Shown here in pieces: positions 25,521 to 36,191 of a stretch of DNA of 64,000 nt. This DNA is from Lonicera japonica. Taxonomy: Eukaryota; Streptophyta; Magnoliopsida; Dipsacales; Caprifoliaceae. The translations under genes were made by a program, and so were the position numbers. How positions within the stretch are numbered: the stretch's first letter is position 1; each line of letters starts with the position of its first letter. A model generated the notes under the pieces. It did not search any database. It saw only the letters and a program-made list of their open reading frames with translations, and was not told where the DNA came from. The stretch is from the NCBI GenBank assembly GCA_021464415.1, contig CM038469.1, positions 8,224,501 to 8,288,500 of the forward strand. The letters are read 5' to 3'.

Positions 25521-27821
25521 ATGGATCCTGGTCTTAAGGATCGTTGTGTGTTATATTTACAAGAGCAGCATAGGTCTTCTGCTATATAGGATGGTGATGA
25601 CCCTGCTTTATTGGAGCCACGTAGGAGCGATACTGAGTTCAGTGGACCCGATGGACAGCATATTATCCTCCCTGAGATGGTGCAGTGTGTATTACTATGA
25701 GCAGGATTCTATAGGTTACATTCCGTACGATCACGCACTGATTATAGCTATAGTCAAGCAGTGGCGGCAGAAAATGCACACGTTCCATCTACCGGTTGGG
25801 GAGTGCATTATCACACTCTAAGATGTTGTCGTACTGCTCGGATTACCATATGATGGCCATGTAGGTATTACCTCTCCATTTGATACCCCTCTGGCCAACG
25901 TGTGTGAACGTGTATTAGACATCCGACCACCAGACCACGCTCTCAAGGATTCAAAGTTGAAGCTTTCTTGGATAACAGATACATTTTGAGAGATACCTAC
26001 CCATGATGCCGATGACGTTATTGCCGAGCGATATGCACGGGGTGGATTATTAATTCTCTTAGCGGTTCTACTTTGGCTGACAAGTCCTCAGCATTTGTGA
26101 AAGTATCGTTACTCCCACTAGTTCAAGATTTAAATACAATGGGCTTTTATAGTTGAGGGAGCGCGGCACTTGTGGTGTTGTACAGGGAGATGTGTCGAGA
26201 CACTTGTATTAGATCAAAGCAGATTGTAGGTCTACTGATCTTGTTACATGTATTCATTAAGGTTAAATTCTTAATTTTTAATCTTCTATTTTAAATTTAT
26301 ATGGTCAATAATATATTCTGATTTAATTTTGTTAGTTATGGTGTTAGGAGCGATTGTCGCATATTCGCCCCCGTCTGATCGATATAATTATTGGTGAGGA
26401 AGAGGTCATTCATTCGATTGATAAACCACCACGCAGAGCCAGGTTTGATGATATGTAACAAGACTTTTGTCAATATATGCTATGATTTCATTTTTCACAC
26501 CCTACATTTACTTAATATATGGGGCGGACGAAGTTTTCACTGGAGCGAACTCCGATACATATTTTGACTCACTATAGGGACTACTAGATCGTATGCAAGC
26601 GAAGCAGGTTATTATAATTATTATAATCTTAATTAATATCAATTAATTATTATGCTAGTGAAACAACTAGATTACTGAGTCACTATATTTGTTTTTATGA
26701 TTAAGTTGGGGATAATTATATATAAATTCATTTTGGATTGATTAGGAGATAAACTTGTTTGAAAAATTGTAATAAACTTATTAAACATGTGAATAAGAAA
26801 ATATTGGATTGTTTTAAAAACAAATGGAATTCTGCCGAAATTTAGAAAAATTAAAAATTTCTTTACGTTGAACTATTATTTTGATGTAATTTTTGACATT
26901 CATAAGTTACATTTAATAATTTACAGACGATCTAGCAACCGTACACCGCACATGTTATGGTAGCTTTGCCCTCCTTACTGTCTTGCTGGCCAGGCTATAT
27001 GACGGACTCGGTCACCCCTTATTTGCTTTGAAATAGTGGGGTGGCACCTCCCTGACAGAGTGATGCGACAATTTAGTTTACGACAGAATATCCCTGTCGA
27101 TTTTGACACAAGTGAGCAATTGCACAATACAGATCTGAGGGGGGAGGGGGGCGAGGAGATCCCATTAATTGGATGTAGCATTACCGTGACTTCATTGCCT
27201 TTTGGGACCGCCGACACGAGCATGTAATTACCGCGGATGTGTTGCAAGGACCGATTTAGTACGACCTTATGTATATGGTTTGGTTTCATACCGTTATTTG
27301 ACATTTGGTTTCGGTCTTGAGCCAGTAGGAATTACATTGGAAATATTGGTAAGTTGGAATTGCATCAGTTAAATGCAGTTTCGAATTTTTTATGCTTTCA
27401 ATTTGATATTTATATACTACTTTTAATGGTACAGGGTGATGCACTTGCTAAGATATATACATTGGTTATAAACCATCCTTTGCAGTCGATCACAAAAGAT
27501 TCCACATTGGAGGAGATATATGACTTGGCACATACAACTCTTGTTATTGTGCGACAAGAGTTTCGGTTATCTGTTGATCCATTTCAAGTCCACAACCCTA
27601 TACTCGAACATTTCCCACAACCCCATTGCCATTGTAATCAAAGGCGACCCACTAAGGGTACGTCATTGTCACAACCTGCTACGTTATCTTCATTGCCGCT
27701 CGCTGACTCATTACAGTATACTACATTATCTTTACATGATGGTGCTCCGTTTACCTATACATAGCATGTTTCTTCTCCACCGGACACCAAAGCCCAACAC
27801 CGGAGCCCAACTTACCAAAGC

Positions 27822-27822
<1 letters not shown>

Positions 27823-27898
<76 letters not shown>

Positions 27899-27932
27899 GC
27901 TACTACTACTACTACTACTACTGCTACTACTA
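27823..27932. repeat. (TAC)n / (CTA)n trinucleotide expansion
   Basis: About 110 bp of nearly perfect trinucleotide repeat with a few TGC interruptions, inside the PMD pseudogene. It creates long artificial poly-Tyr or poly-Val frames. Confidence 0.95.
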
Positions 27933-28002
27933 TATCTACGTTTTCTTCCCCACCGTACTCTAATCTACTATATCTACGTTTTCTTCCCCACCGTACTCTA
28001 AT
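27927..28002. repeat. Perfect 38-bp tandem duplication
   Basis: Unit 27927-27964 is repeated exactly at 27965-28002 (each begins CTACTATATCTACG and ends CTCTAAT). As 38 is not a multiple of three, it shifts the frame of the PMD remnant. Confidence 0.9.
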
Positions 28003-28353
28003 ATGACAAACTTTTCTACACTCCCCACCATATTCGCAGACAATGACATGCGACATTATGTTTCTATATTAACAACATAATCATCATTTACTTCACCACA
28101 CATATCGCAGCAGCTTCCGCCAGTACTTTCACAATCACCAACACTTACACCCACAAAGCATGCAGAGGAATTGACACAGTTTGTCATACCAAAGGTTGTA
28201 GATGTACTTGTGGTATATATTGGAATAGGTCGAGGGAGAGGTAAACCGAGAGGTAGGGCTAAGGACAAGGGCAGAGGTGAAGGTGTAGAGGCACACACCC
28301 ATACAGAAGTCGAAAGGGGTGAGAGGCCTAAGAGGAAGAGAAAAAAAACCTAG

Positions 28354-28732
28354 TTGTGGTACGTGGTAGGTTGATTATTAATTATTACTGTTGTACATAG
28401 ATATTTGTTTTGCTTAGTTGTATCATTTGATGTGTACACAAGCTTATAATTTTGGTAAATTTGAGAATAAACATTAAATATAATTAAAACTTTTAGAAAA
28501 TAAGAAACATTACACAGTAAATAAATGAAACCAAGGTGAATTGAGCAAAGCAAATGAAGAGGATTTGATTTGATGATCCAATGGGTTGCAACAATGATTT
28601 GACGAGCCACTGAAAAGCTTTTACTGTTGGATTATTTTAATACAAATGGGAAAAAGAAAGGTACCAAGGTTCAGTGAAAGGTGAAATCATAAATTTAATT
28701 TTAAAGTGTGTTGTCATATCAACCAACTGTAG
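28354..28732. other. Spacer between PMD pseudogene and inverted repeat
   Basis: AT-rich with no recognised coding or RNA feature. Confidence 0.4.
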
Positions 28733-29085
28733 TAATGCATGTAATCACGAAGTTTGGTTTATAGTATTGTCAATAGCACAAAAAAGTACTTCAATAAATT
28801 ACACAACATTACACATTTTTCAATAGCATAAAAACCAACTTCAATAAATATCACATTAAAAGAAACCATTACATAAAATTAAAATTTAACACAAACATAA
28901 TAAAATATAAAAAGTGAACATAAATAATACATTCATACATAGTAAATAAGACATCCATCCAAAAGATCATTTGTAATCGAACCGCGTGTTTTCTTCATAT
29001 GTAATTCATCAGGACTAGCCAAGAGGTGTAGTATGGGAATGACTTGCCTTTTTTCTGGTGATACAGGCACTTCTTTCTTATGATT
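28733..29085 (-). repeat. Left arm of a long inverted repeat, coding-like on the minus strand
   Basis: Pairs with 37219-37567 in opposite orientation. On the minus strand it holds an open end of a protein that stops just after a conserved DGCLIYYV. The equivalent plus-strand frame in the right arm ends the same way, and the two share most residues over the last 38 codons (for example RQV..ILHLL and MKKTR). I do not recognise the family. Similarity continues about 220 bp past the stop codon, into the former 3' UTR. Confidence 0.65.
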
Positions 29086-29278
29086 TCAATCAGTTTTCAT
29101 TTGTAACTGTGCATCTAAAGTCGTGGCCATTTCTTCAATATTATATTTAATACCTATATTCAACAACTCTATTTTCCATATGACAGTTTGGCAAACACTA
29201 TTCAGCAAATCCTTTAGGTCGTACGTGTTCGTGCAAAGTTCCATTTGCATCAGTTACCCATTCAAACTGAGTTGATTT

Positions 29279-29662
29279 TTAACTGCCATTGTCCATTGGA
29301 GGCTTATTCGAGTTAATCTTTCCTATCAAAAAAACATGTTTATCAATTGGCTTCGTCAATGAATGCAATGAGCTTTGTCCGGATGCAACCGCCCTCCAAT
29401 TTTCACGAAACACTTCAAACCAAAACTTCTCAAATAGAGTGTAGTCATAGTATATCCATTTATTCCATGTAATGTACAAATGTGGTGATAAAACAATAGG
29501 CATGTGATAAGTATTTAATAAGTACCACAGATAGACATAAAATAAAGACGTCCATGAGTGCAAAGGCACAAACGCAAGCGATGGACGATAGGAAAATTCG
29601 AGATTAGGCCATCGATATAGAAAATCTCTTGACCTCAAAAGAGGAGATGGAGTTTGCAACAA
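29279..29662 (-). other. Unidentified 127-codon open frame, likely part of a broken transposon or host gene
   Basis: Minus-strand frame upstream of, and in the same direction as, the coding-like left arm. It is rich in Trp, Tyr and Phe and contains the segment FRENWRAVASGQSSL. No motif recognised. After its stop, a minus-strand frame that seems open runs on towards the arm, so it could be an exon of the same decayed gene. It ends 37 bp from the CACTA insertion, which may have split it from its 5' part. Confidence 0.35.
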
Positions 29663-29999
29663 CCTTTAACACATTGATATGATTTTAATAGCTCAATTGA
29701 CTACACCAAAAACCAGATTTTGTAATAGTTGAACTCGCTAAGTTTGTGACTGCCAATGGCAGTCACATGCAAATTTGTAACTGTCAATAGCAGTCACAAA
29801 TGGCAAATTGTCATATTATTGCAAAATTGTTACTGTCGTTGGCTGTTACAAAGGTCATTACTATTTGTGACAGCCAAAAGCAGTCACCCGAATTATTTAT
29901 TTTTGATAATATGTGTTTGTGGCTAACCGTAACAATCACAAAGAGGCATCATATTATTTGTTCGCTTGTGACAGCTATTAACAATGTAAACTTATAACC

Positions 30000-32550
30000 A
30001 AAACGACGTAGTTTCGTAAATTATATAAATTCATCTCTAACAGCCCTAAATGACAGATGAATTGTTATCTCTTCAGCCTTAGCCATCACGTACTAGTAGA
30101 TCTCATTCTCACACCAAATCTCAGCTCCCCAGATCTCACTCAAAATCACACAAATTTCACCCAAAGCTTCCTTCCTTTATTATCATCTTCATCCGACCCA
30201 TAGCTTTAAACATGGGTCATAGAAATTGTTCATCATTGTCATCTGGCACATAGTTTCCTTTGTATTGTTCGTTATTCAAGGAATGACTTTTATATTCTAG
30301 TTATTTTCCTTCATTCCTTAAATCTTTTGATTTTATGTGTATATATATCTCAAATTGATTTGGCTTATTTTTTAGCCCTAGATGCACGATCTTGAGCTCC
30401 AAAAGCCCCTTTCCTTCAAAAATCCCCAAAATGCTGGCGTGGGGTATTAATATACCCCAATGAGACACACTAACATTTTGCTATGTACATGTGACAAATG
30501 TATGGATCTTGTATTTATTTTTTTAATTTTCATCTCTACTACGAATTCAAAGCTTTGATGAGATTTTCTCCAGGTTGAGGGGCCTCATTTTATGAGGTCG
30601 AATCAAACTAAAATATAAACAAATGAAAACATGTGGGCTTAATTTGCTTGCTGTTTGTTCGTCCGGCTGTGTGTTGTATCATATGATAGATAGACAGATA
30701 GATAAATAGATCGATCGATAGATAAATAGATATATAGATAGATATATAGATACATAGATAGATAGATAGATAGATAGATGGGTTTATTTATACATGTGCT
30801 TGGGATTATTTCTCTTGCTTATTTTTTTTACTATATGTAAGTGGCCTGACCTGTTTGTGTAATTTACCTTATCCTTTTTTTGCTGTAGAGGAATCTATAT
30901 TAGTGGAACTAGTTTAATTGGTGCTACCATCGAAGTCCCTCGCATTTTACTTCTAAAAATCTAATCAAGTAACTGATTGGCTTTACATTCCCTGATTAAA
31001 TGTGTGCCCTTTTCATTATTCTTTTCATTTTGCTGATGGATTTTTTATTATAAGGAAAGCCTTTTACATCTGAAAAGGTAGAAGTGATTAGTCAAGAATG
31101 GTATATTAAATAATCTGTAAGACATTATCCTACTCTTATAGAAGTGAAGAATATTATTTTTTTAACATGCAAACAATAATTGTAGCCTACTCTTATATAA
31201 GTGGATAATTGCTATTCCTACATTGGTTAGTAGATAATTTTTATATACCCATTTTGGTCTATCTTTATTTCAGTGGATAAGATGAAGAAGAATCTTCAAT
31301 AAAATTGCTATTCTTATATTGCTCAAAAAAGGACCTGCAATTTTACCCAGTTCAAAGCCTTATTTGTTTTGTGATTTACTACTTTAATGTTTGCATTACA
31401 ATATTAAAATAAAGAGAGACTGAAATGGGTACAAGGGGATTCTGAAAAAACTCGTTGCCCTCAAACAAATTTCAAGTCCAAATCTTGATGTTTATATGAT
31501 GTATTTTATTGCCCCTATACTTGTTTGGTTCCTTATTAGTATAGAAATGCCATCACTATTGACATAAACATGCATTTTCTAATACCAGGACTTCAACTTT
31601 GTCACATGGAGCTATATATTTACTCACAAATGTAATAAATTAGTCTAATATTGTTTTAATCATTTCCCAAACTTTTCTTAAAGTTTACTTTATGACTGCA
31701 CCACACAAACTCTTATGTATTTCATTGTCATAGCAAGTTTTATGTTATTTGATTTTGTTCTGTAGCACTTCATACTTTGTTTTTTAACATATTTCCCTCT
31801 TAGAAAAATCTGGATTGGTGGTTGCTTAAATTTTAAAATATCACTATAGATTTTTATTCCCGAATCCTAGTTGGTGGACCATGACATTAGTCAATGAAGA
31901 AAACAAGCTTAACCTTCCAAAAACTTGATTAATTTAAGAGAGAATGAGATTATCAATTTTGGACATTACAAGAAAGAAAAAGTAATACTGTTATTTTGGA
32001 CATTTAACCATTTTATTTTCTTAGCCAAAAACGTTTTTTGCCCACATTGTAAACAATGAGATTTTAATTTTTATTGCGGAAAAGGTAAACATATTATAAG
32101 TGTGTTTTTATATGTCTTTTATTGAAATTTATTTTTATGATAATGTCTTTTTACTCTAAATGACCTGCTCTAACTGTATAAATTTATTATAATTATATGG
32201 AATTATAAAAGTATATATACATATATATATATATACATATAAGTTATATTCAAAACGGGCCTACTAAATTGTATTAATTGAACTTATTATTAATATTTCT
32301 TGGAGATATTTCTAGTTTGACTTATTCAAAATGATTAACTGATACTCCCCATTAATTTTGTGCATATGAATATCAACAAATCTAACGCGATCATCATATA
32401 TTAGATAGAATGTGAGGTTTATATAAAATATATACCTGTCAGAGTATATTTTAACTAAATTGATCAAAATATATATCACTATTTTATGTCGAATAAATAA
32501 ATGTAATTTTATATAATATAATTAATTTTGCTAAATTTGTGAATGCAATG
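30000..32550. other. CACTA interior, mostly unassigned
   Basis: Non-coding, AT-rich. A short ATG-led frame beginning MGHRNCSS near 30211, preceded by a C-rich leader-like stretch, might be another captured gene start, but it stops after 13 codons. A GATA-type microsatellite lies at 30681-30780. Confidence 0.35.
30681..30780. repeat. (GATA)n microsatellite, imperfect
   Basis: About 100 bp of GATA/TAGA units with TATA and TCGA interruptions, inside the CACTA element. Confidence 0.9.
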
Positions 32551-32555
32551 TGATC

Positions 32556-32688
32556 GAGGTGAAATTCTTGGGGAAGTTTAGTCATCCAAATCTTGTAAAG
32601 TTGCTGGAATACTACTAGAAGGACAGGGCATTCCTCCTTGTCTATGAGTATATGCAAAAAGGAAGCTTAGAAAACCACCTTTTTAGAA
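32556..32688 (+). pseudogene. Captured exon fragment of a receptor-like cytoplasmic kinase (PBL/RLCK-VII type)
   Basis: Reads EVKFLGKFSHPNLVKLL, then a short stretch with an in-frame TAG (32616-32618) where the family has the Trp of GYCWED, then FLLVYEYMQKGSLENHLFR. This is the subdomain III-V part of PBS1-like/BIK1-like kinases, including the hinge. The fragment ends exactly at a consensus donor (GTAAGC at 32689), so an exon with its splice site was captured. The ATP-binding and catalytic loops are absent. It sits inside the CACTA element on the plus strand and cannot make a kinase. Confidence 0.85.
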
Positions 32689-33472
32689 GTAAGCAATACT
32701 AATTTCAAGTACCATGCACTCTAATTGTGATATATATTATTAATGAATAAAATGATCCATCAAAATAATAAAATGAACCAAAAGCACTTCACTTATACTG
32801 TTGCGAACTAGTATAAAGATCATGCCTAGTTGTTATGTTGCAGACTCACTGCAAATTCAATTTTGGCTTAATTTCATTTAAGCAATTAAGCTTTTAGTTC
32901 TACTTTAGCTCACCTGTAAACATTATGGCTTAATTTCCTGAAGAAAACGTAATCAGAGGTTTAATTGAAGAGAAATAAACGCATTTAGCAGGTTCATTTT
33001 CCCTTCATTTTTTGAAAACGTTCAAAGTTCAAATTCAAACTAATTGCCTCCACTAAAATCTATTGTGTTCGTAATTATACGCTCTATGTGTAATTCTAGT
33101 CTCTAGTAATTAAAGCTACATATTTGATGAAGATTGCAAAATTTAATCCAAACCTTAACTATTTGTACCTTATTTTATTAAATCTTAATTAATAGCTCAA
33201 TTCATAATTTCGTAACTTTTGTGTCATTTCGTAATTATATATGCTCTCTGTTTGTGAATTTCTAATCTTTAATAGATAAAGCATTTTGTTCTCCCATGAT
33301 TCTTGCCATTCTCATTTAATGGAATCAAGTGAAATTGGTGCCTTCATTGTGAAATCTTTGGGTTTTTCATTTAGATCAACATTGGACCAATTTAGGTCCT
33401 TTATATAATTGCTGCAAGAGTTGTAAGGTTGAGGTCTTATCTTATTGAATTCAATTAAATTCACTTTTGTAG

Positions 33473-33651
33473 GGTAACCGCCTGAAGAAGGTGCTCGACC
33501 ACTTGAATACTCTTAATTCATTATATGCGGTGCTTGGTATGGATTTTAAGCAAACAATCCATGAGATTAATCCCATTCTTGATGATTCCACCAGTGCAAA
33601 CAACATATATAAGTACCGATACAATTGAGAGGTTGTCTACTGTGAGTGCCA
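33473..33651 (+). pseudogene. Captured exon fragment of MAP65 (microtubule-associated protein)
   Basis: After a TTTGTAG acceptor (ending 33472) the frame reads NRLKKVLDHLNTLNSLYAVL, GMDFKQTIHEINPILDDS, then, after a one-base frame change near 33603-33609, TDTIERLSTVSA. This matches the MAP65/PRC1/Ase1 family segment near the end of the N-terminal coiled-coil part (consensus RL.KVL..L..LNSLC.VLG.DF). The frameshift makes it a pseudogene. It lies 0.8 kb downstream of the kinase fragment on the same strand. The 9-bp target site of the nested Mutator-like element starts right after it. Confidence 0.8.
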
Positions 33652-34707
33652 TTTTTAGTTGGGGTTTATTGACTTAACCCCCTACGCTAATAGCCATATT
33701 TGAGAAACTCCCCTAAAATAATTTTTATTAGACTTAACCCCCTAAAATCTGACACTGTGACCATTCTGTTAATTTTTAATTCCTTTGGACCAAAATACCC
33801 CTTTTCTTTTTCTTTTTCTTCATCTTTTTCATCCCTAACATCAAACCCACGTCTCTCTCTCTCTCTCTCTTCATTCCGCTGCCTCCTCTATTCCTTTTTC
33901 TTTTTTCCCCATCACCATCCACCTTTCTCTCTCTTCCTCACCAACATCAAACCCATTTCTTTCTCTTTCCCTTTCTTCCTCCGCACCATTCTGCCATCAT
34001 CATATTCTTGTTCTTTGCCCTTTGTTGTTGTGTTAATTTTTTTTCCCTTTTAATTACAAGACAAAAATTAAAATTACGGAGAGGAATCCAATTCCGGCAA
34101 TGTCTCTGACTACGATTCTAGCAATTTGGTCGCTTTGAGGCTATTACTGCGAAACACAGTGGTGCAATTTTTTGGAGTTGAATCAATGCTTTTGGTATTT
34201 AATTATTAATTACTAATGTTTAGTGGGTTGGTATTTAGAGAGAGAAAGGAATTTATTTTCAATTTGATTTTCTACTATTTATTTCAAATTCGTTTTTGAT
34301 TTCATTTTGGGGGAAAATTTCAAGCTTATATAGACAATGTGATATGACCTACGGTGATATCGCATGAAACCCGCAAACACAACGAATTGGTTGTGCGAAC
34401 CTCGACATAGATACAGACGAAAATTGTAGCAAATTAAGAACCTGGACCGTTTCTACAATCAGATTATGATGAAAAACGAAGACGCCACAACAGGGTGCGA
34501 AATACCGATTGATAAGTCTGATGAACGCCACGGACAAATCGATAAGTTCAAGTAGTTCGTAAAGAACCAAAGAGGATTGATATCTCTCAATATTATTATG
34601 AATAATGTCTTAGATCTAAAAAAATAATACAATGAACGAACCCCCTTTAAATATGGTGTAGAAAATACTAATCCAAATATAATAAGGAAAATACTAATAT
34701 AAACACA

Positions 34708-34842
34708 ATAAGGAAACTATTAATCTAAATCCTAATTGACTAAGGAAAACATTCCTAATTGAATAATATTAATCCAAACAAAATAAGGAACCTATTAATC
34801 TAAATCCTAATTGACTAAGGAAAACATTCCTAATTGAATAAT
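34708..34842. repeat. Two-copy direct repeat, about 61 bp unit, 74-bp spacing
   Basis: The block AATAAGGAA..CTATTAATC to CCTAATTGAATAAT at 34708-34768 recurs at 34782-34842 with very few changes, inside the MULE. Confidence 0.85.
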
Positions 34843-35427
34843 GAAAATAATAAATAGTTTTTATAATTAAAATTACTTAAAATAAAGCTTCCAATTTATT
34901 CTAATGGGCCTCCACGAGTTGATTTGAGCCCCTGTAGCCTTATCCGCGTTACAATGATTTTGACCACGGTTTGATGTTGGTGAGGATGAGAGAAATCTCC
35001 AATTTCAAGTTGTTGTTCGAAGGATTTGAGCTCGAACGAGTCGTAGAGGGAGCTTCCGCAATCCCATACTTGAGGCCTGCTACTTCTCTTTTCTGATTGA
35101 TGATGATGATGATTTTCTTTTAGTTTTTATTATTTCTGATCCATTATTTATTAGATCGATGTTAGTTTTAAGATAGAGAGATGTATCTAGCTAGCTATAT
35201 ATATGCAAGTGTATATTTTATATACAGATAGAGAGAGAGAAAAGAGGTGGATGGTGATGGGAAAGAGAGAGAAACGAATGAAGGAGGCAGTGCCACCGTT
35301 GTCGGCTCCGGCGCTGGCCAGAGGGGGTGGTAGTTGAAGGATGGTCAAAGAAGAAGAAGATGAGAGGGGTAGATGAATGGAGAGAAAGGAATGGGGGGAG
35401 AGAGAGAGATAGGTTTGGTGTTGAGGA

Positions 35428-35462
35428 TGAAGAAGAAGAAGAAGAAGAAGAAGAAGAAGAAG
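35428..35462. repeat. (GAA)n microsatellite
   Basis: GAA/AAG trinucleotide run near the right TIR of the MULE. Confidence 0.85.
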
Positions 35463-36191
35463 AGGGGTATTTTGGTCCAAAAAAATTAAAAATTAACGGA
35501 ATGGTCACGGTGTCAGATTTTAGGGGGTTAAGTTTAATAAAAATTATTTTAGGGGGTTTTCTCAAATATGGCTATTAGCGCAGGGGGTTAAGTCAATAAA
35601 CCGTTTTTTAGTTTTAGTCATACACTATCATATGAAGCAATTAGTGCAAGTATATTATGGATATTGATTGATTGGATTGTATTGCAAATATATTGTGGAT
35701 ATTGATTGAAACGCTGGTAAAAAAAATTGGTATTTGATATTTTCGAATTTATTTTTTTCAAATATTCACAAAATTTTTGACTGTTAAAAACAATAACAAA
35801 ATATTCCCTTGCTTTTTGTGATATGTTTGTGACTGCTCAAAACTGTCACATATCATAATAGTTGTGACAGTCCTAAACAATCATAATATATGTGATGTAT
35901 TTCTGACTAACTAATGACAGTCAAATTTTGTGACTGTTCGAAGCAGTCACAAATGAGAAGGACTAGTGACAGTTTATGGCTATCACAAACATAAATTTTG
36001 TGACTGCTAATAGCTGTCACAATTTGGCTTTGTAACAGCCATGGAAAGTAACCTTAGAATGTCATATAAATTTGGATTGTCACTATTATGTGACAGTTTT
36101 TGGCTGTCACAACGAAACTTGTGACAATCGTTTATGTGACAGCTCTTTGTGATAGTTTTTAGCACAAATTACTGATTTTGGTGTAGTGATT

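Larger units (their letters stand above)
25521..28353 (+). pseudogene. Decayed plant mobile domain (PMD, MAIL1/MAIN-like) gene
   Basis: The PMD (aminotransferase-like) family is found in transposons and in domesticated nuclear proteins such as MAIN and MAIL1. The start MDPGL (25521) is family-typical. Recognisable conserved blocks follow: DHALI..KQWRQKMHTFHLPVGE (about 25733-25805), a GLPYDG block (25835-25855), HIRPRLID (about 26357-26380) and LPDRVMRQF (27043-27069). The reading is broken by in-frame stops (25587-25589 where Trp is expected, and just after the HTFHLP block at 25819-25821) and by shifts of frame between blocks. A (TAC)n expansion and a 38-bp tandem duplication hit the 3' part. 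The tail encodes an Arg/Gly/Lys-rich end (28171-28353). Exon limits are not resolved. Whether this was a host gene or transposon cargo is open. Confidence 0.75.
33661..35604. mobile_element. Mutator-like element (MULE), 1944 bp, perfect 9-bp TSD, nested in the CACTA
   Basis: Terminal inverted repeats of about 135 bp, roughly 90% alike, start GGGGTTTATTGACTTAACCC on the left and ACGGTTTATTGACTTAACCC on the right (reverse-complemented), and run to the GGACCAAAATACCCC word. They are flanked by identical TTTTTAGTT (33652-33660 and 35605-35613). Long TIRs with a 9-bp duplication define MULEs. There is no transposase. The interior has CT-rich tracts, unique sequence near 34080-34200 and 34350-34570, and a duplicated block at 34708-34842. 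The frames at 33700-34053 and 35187-35565 lie in the TIR-proximal low-complexity DNA. Confidence 0.9.
29699..36188 (+). mobile_element. CACTA (En/Spm) transposon, 6.5 kb, carrying gene fragments
   Basis: The left end reads GACTACACCAAAAACCAGAT. The right end, reverse-complemented, reads CACTACACCAAAATCAG, so the left terminus differs from CACTA only in its first base. Both ends are flanked by ATT (29696-29698 and 36189-36191), the 3-bp duplication of this superfamily. Both subterminal regions (about 29740-29975 and 35815-36165) hold many inverted GTGACTGC..GCAGTCAC type boxes, a CACTA hallmark. No transposase frame is visible, so it is non-autonomous. The interior carries a kinase exon fragment, a MAP65 exon fragment and a nested Mutator-like element. 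Confidence 0.88.

Noticed and set aside
27520..27963. 147-codon plus-strand frame with a poly-Tyr run, and its antisense poly-Val frame
   Set aside because: Both are products of the (TAC)n microsatellite; the surrounding PMD similarity is in other frames.
22840..30780. CRISPR-like regular repeats (ATGT, TAC and GATA tracts)
   Set aside because: Simple sequence repeats without unique spacers in a plant genome; not CRISPR arrays.
33700..34053. 117-codon Ser/Phe/Pro-rich frame, with a similar one at 35187-35565 on the other strand
   Set aside because: These are the CT-rich TIR and sub-TIR parts of the MULE, read from the two inverted arms.
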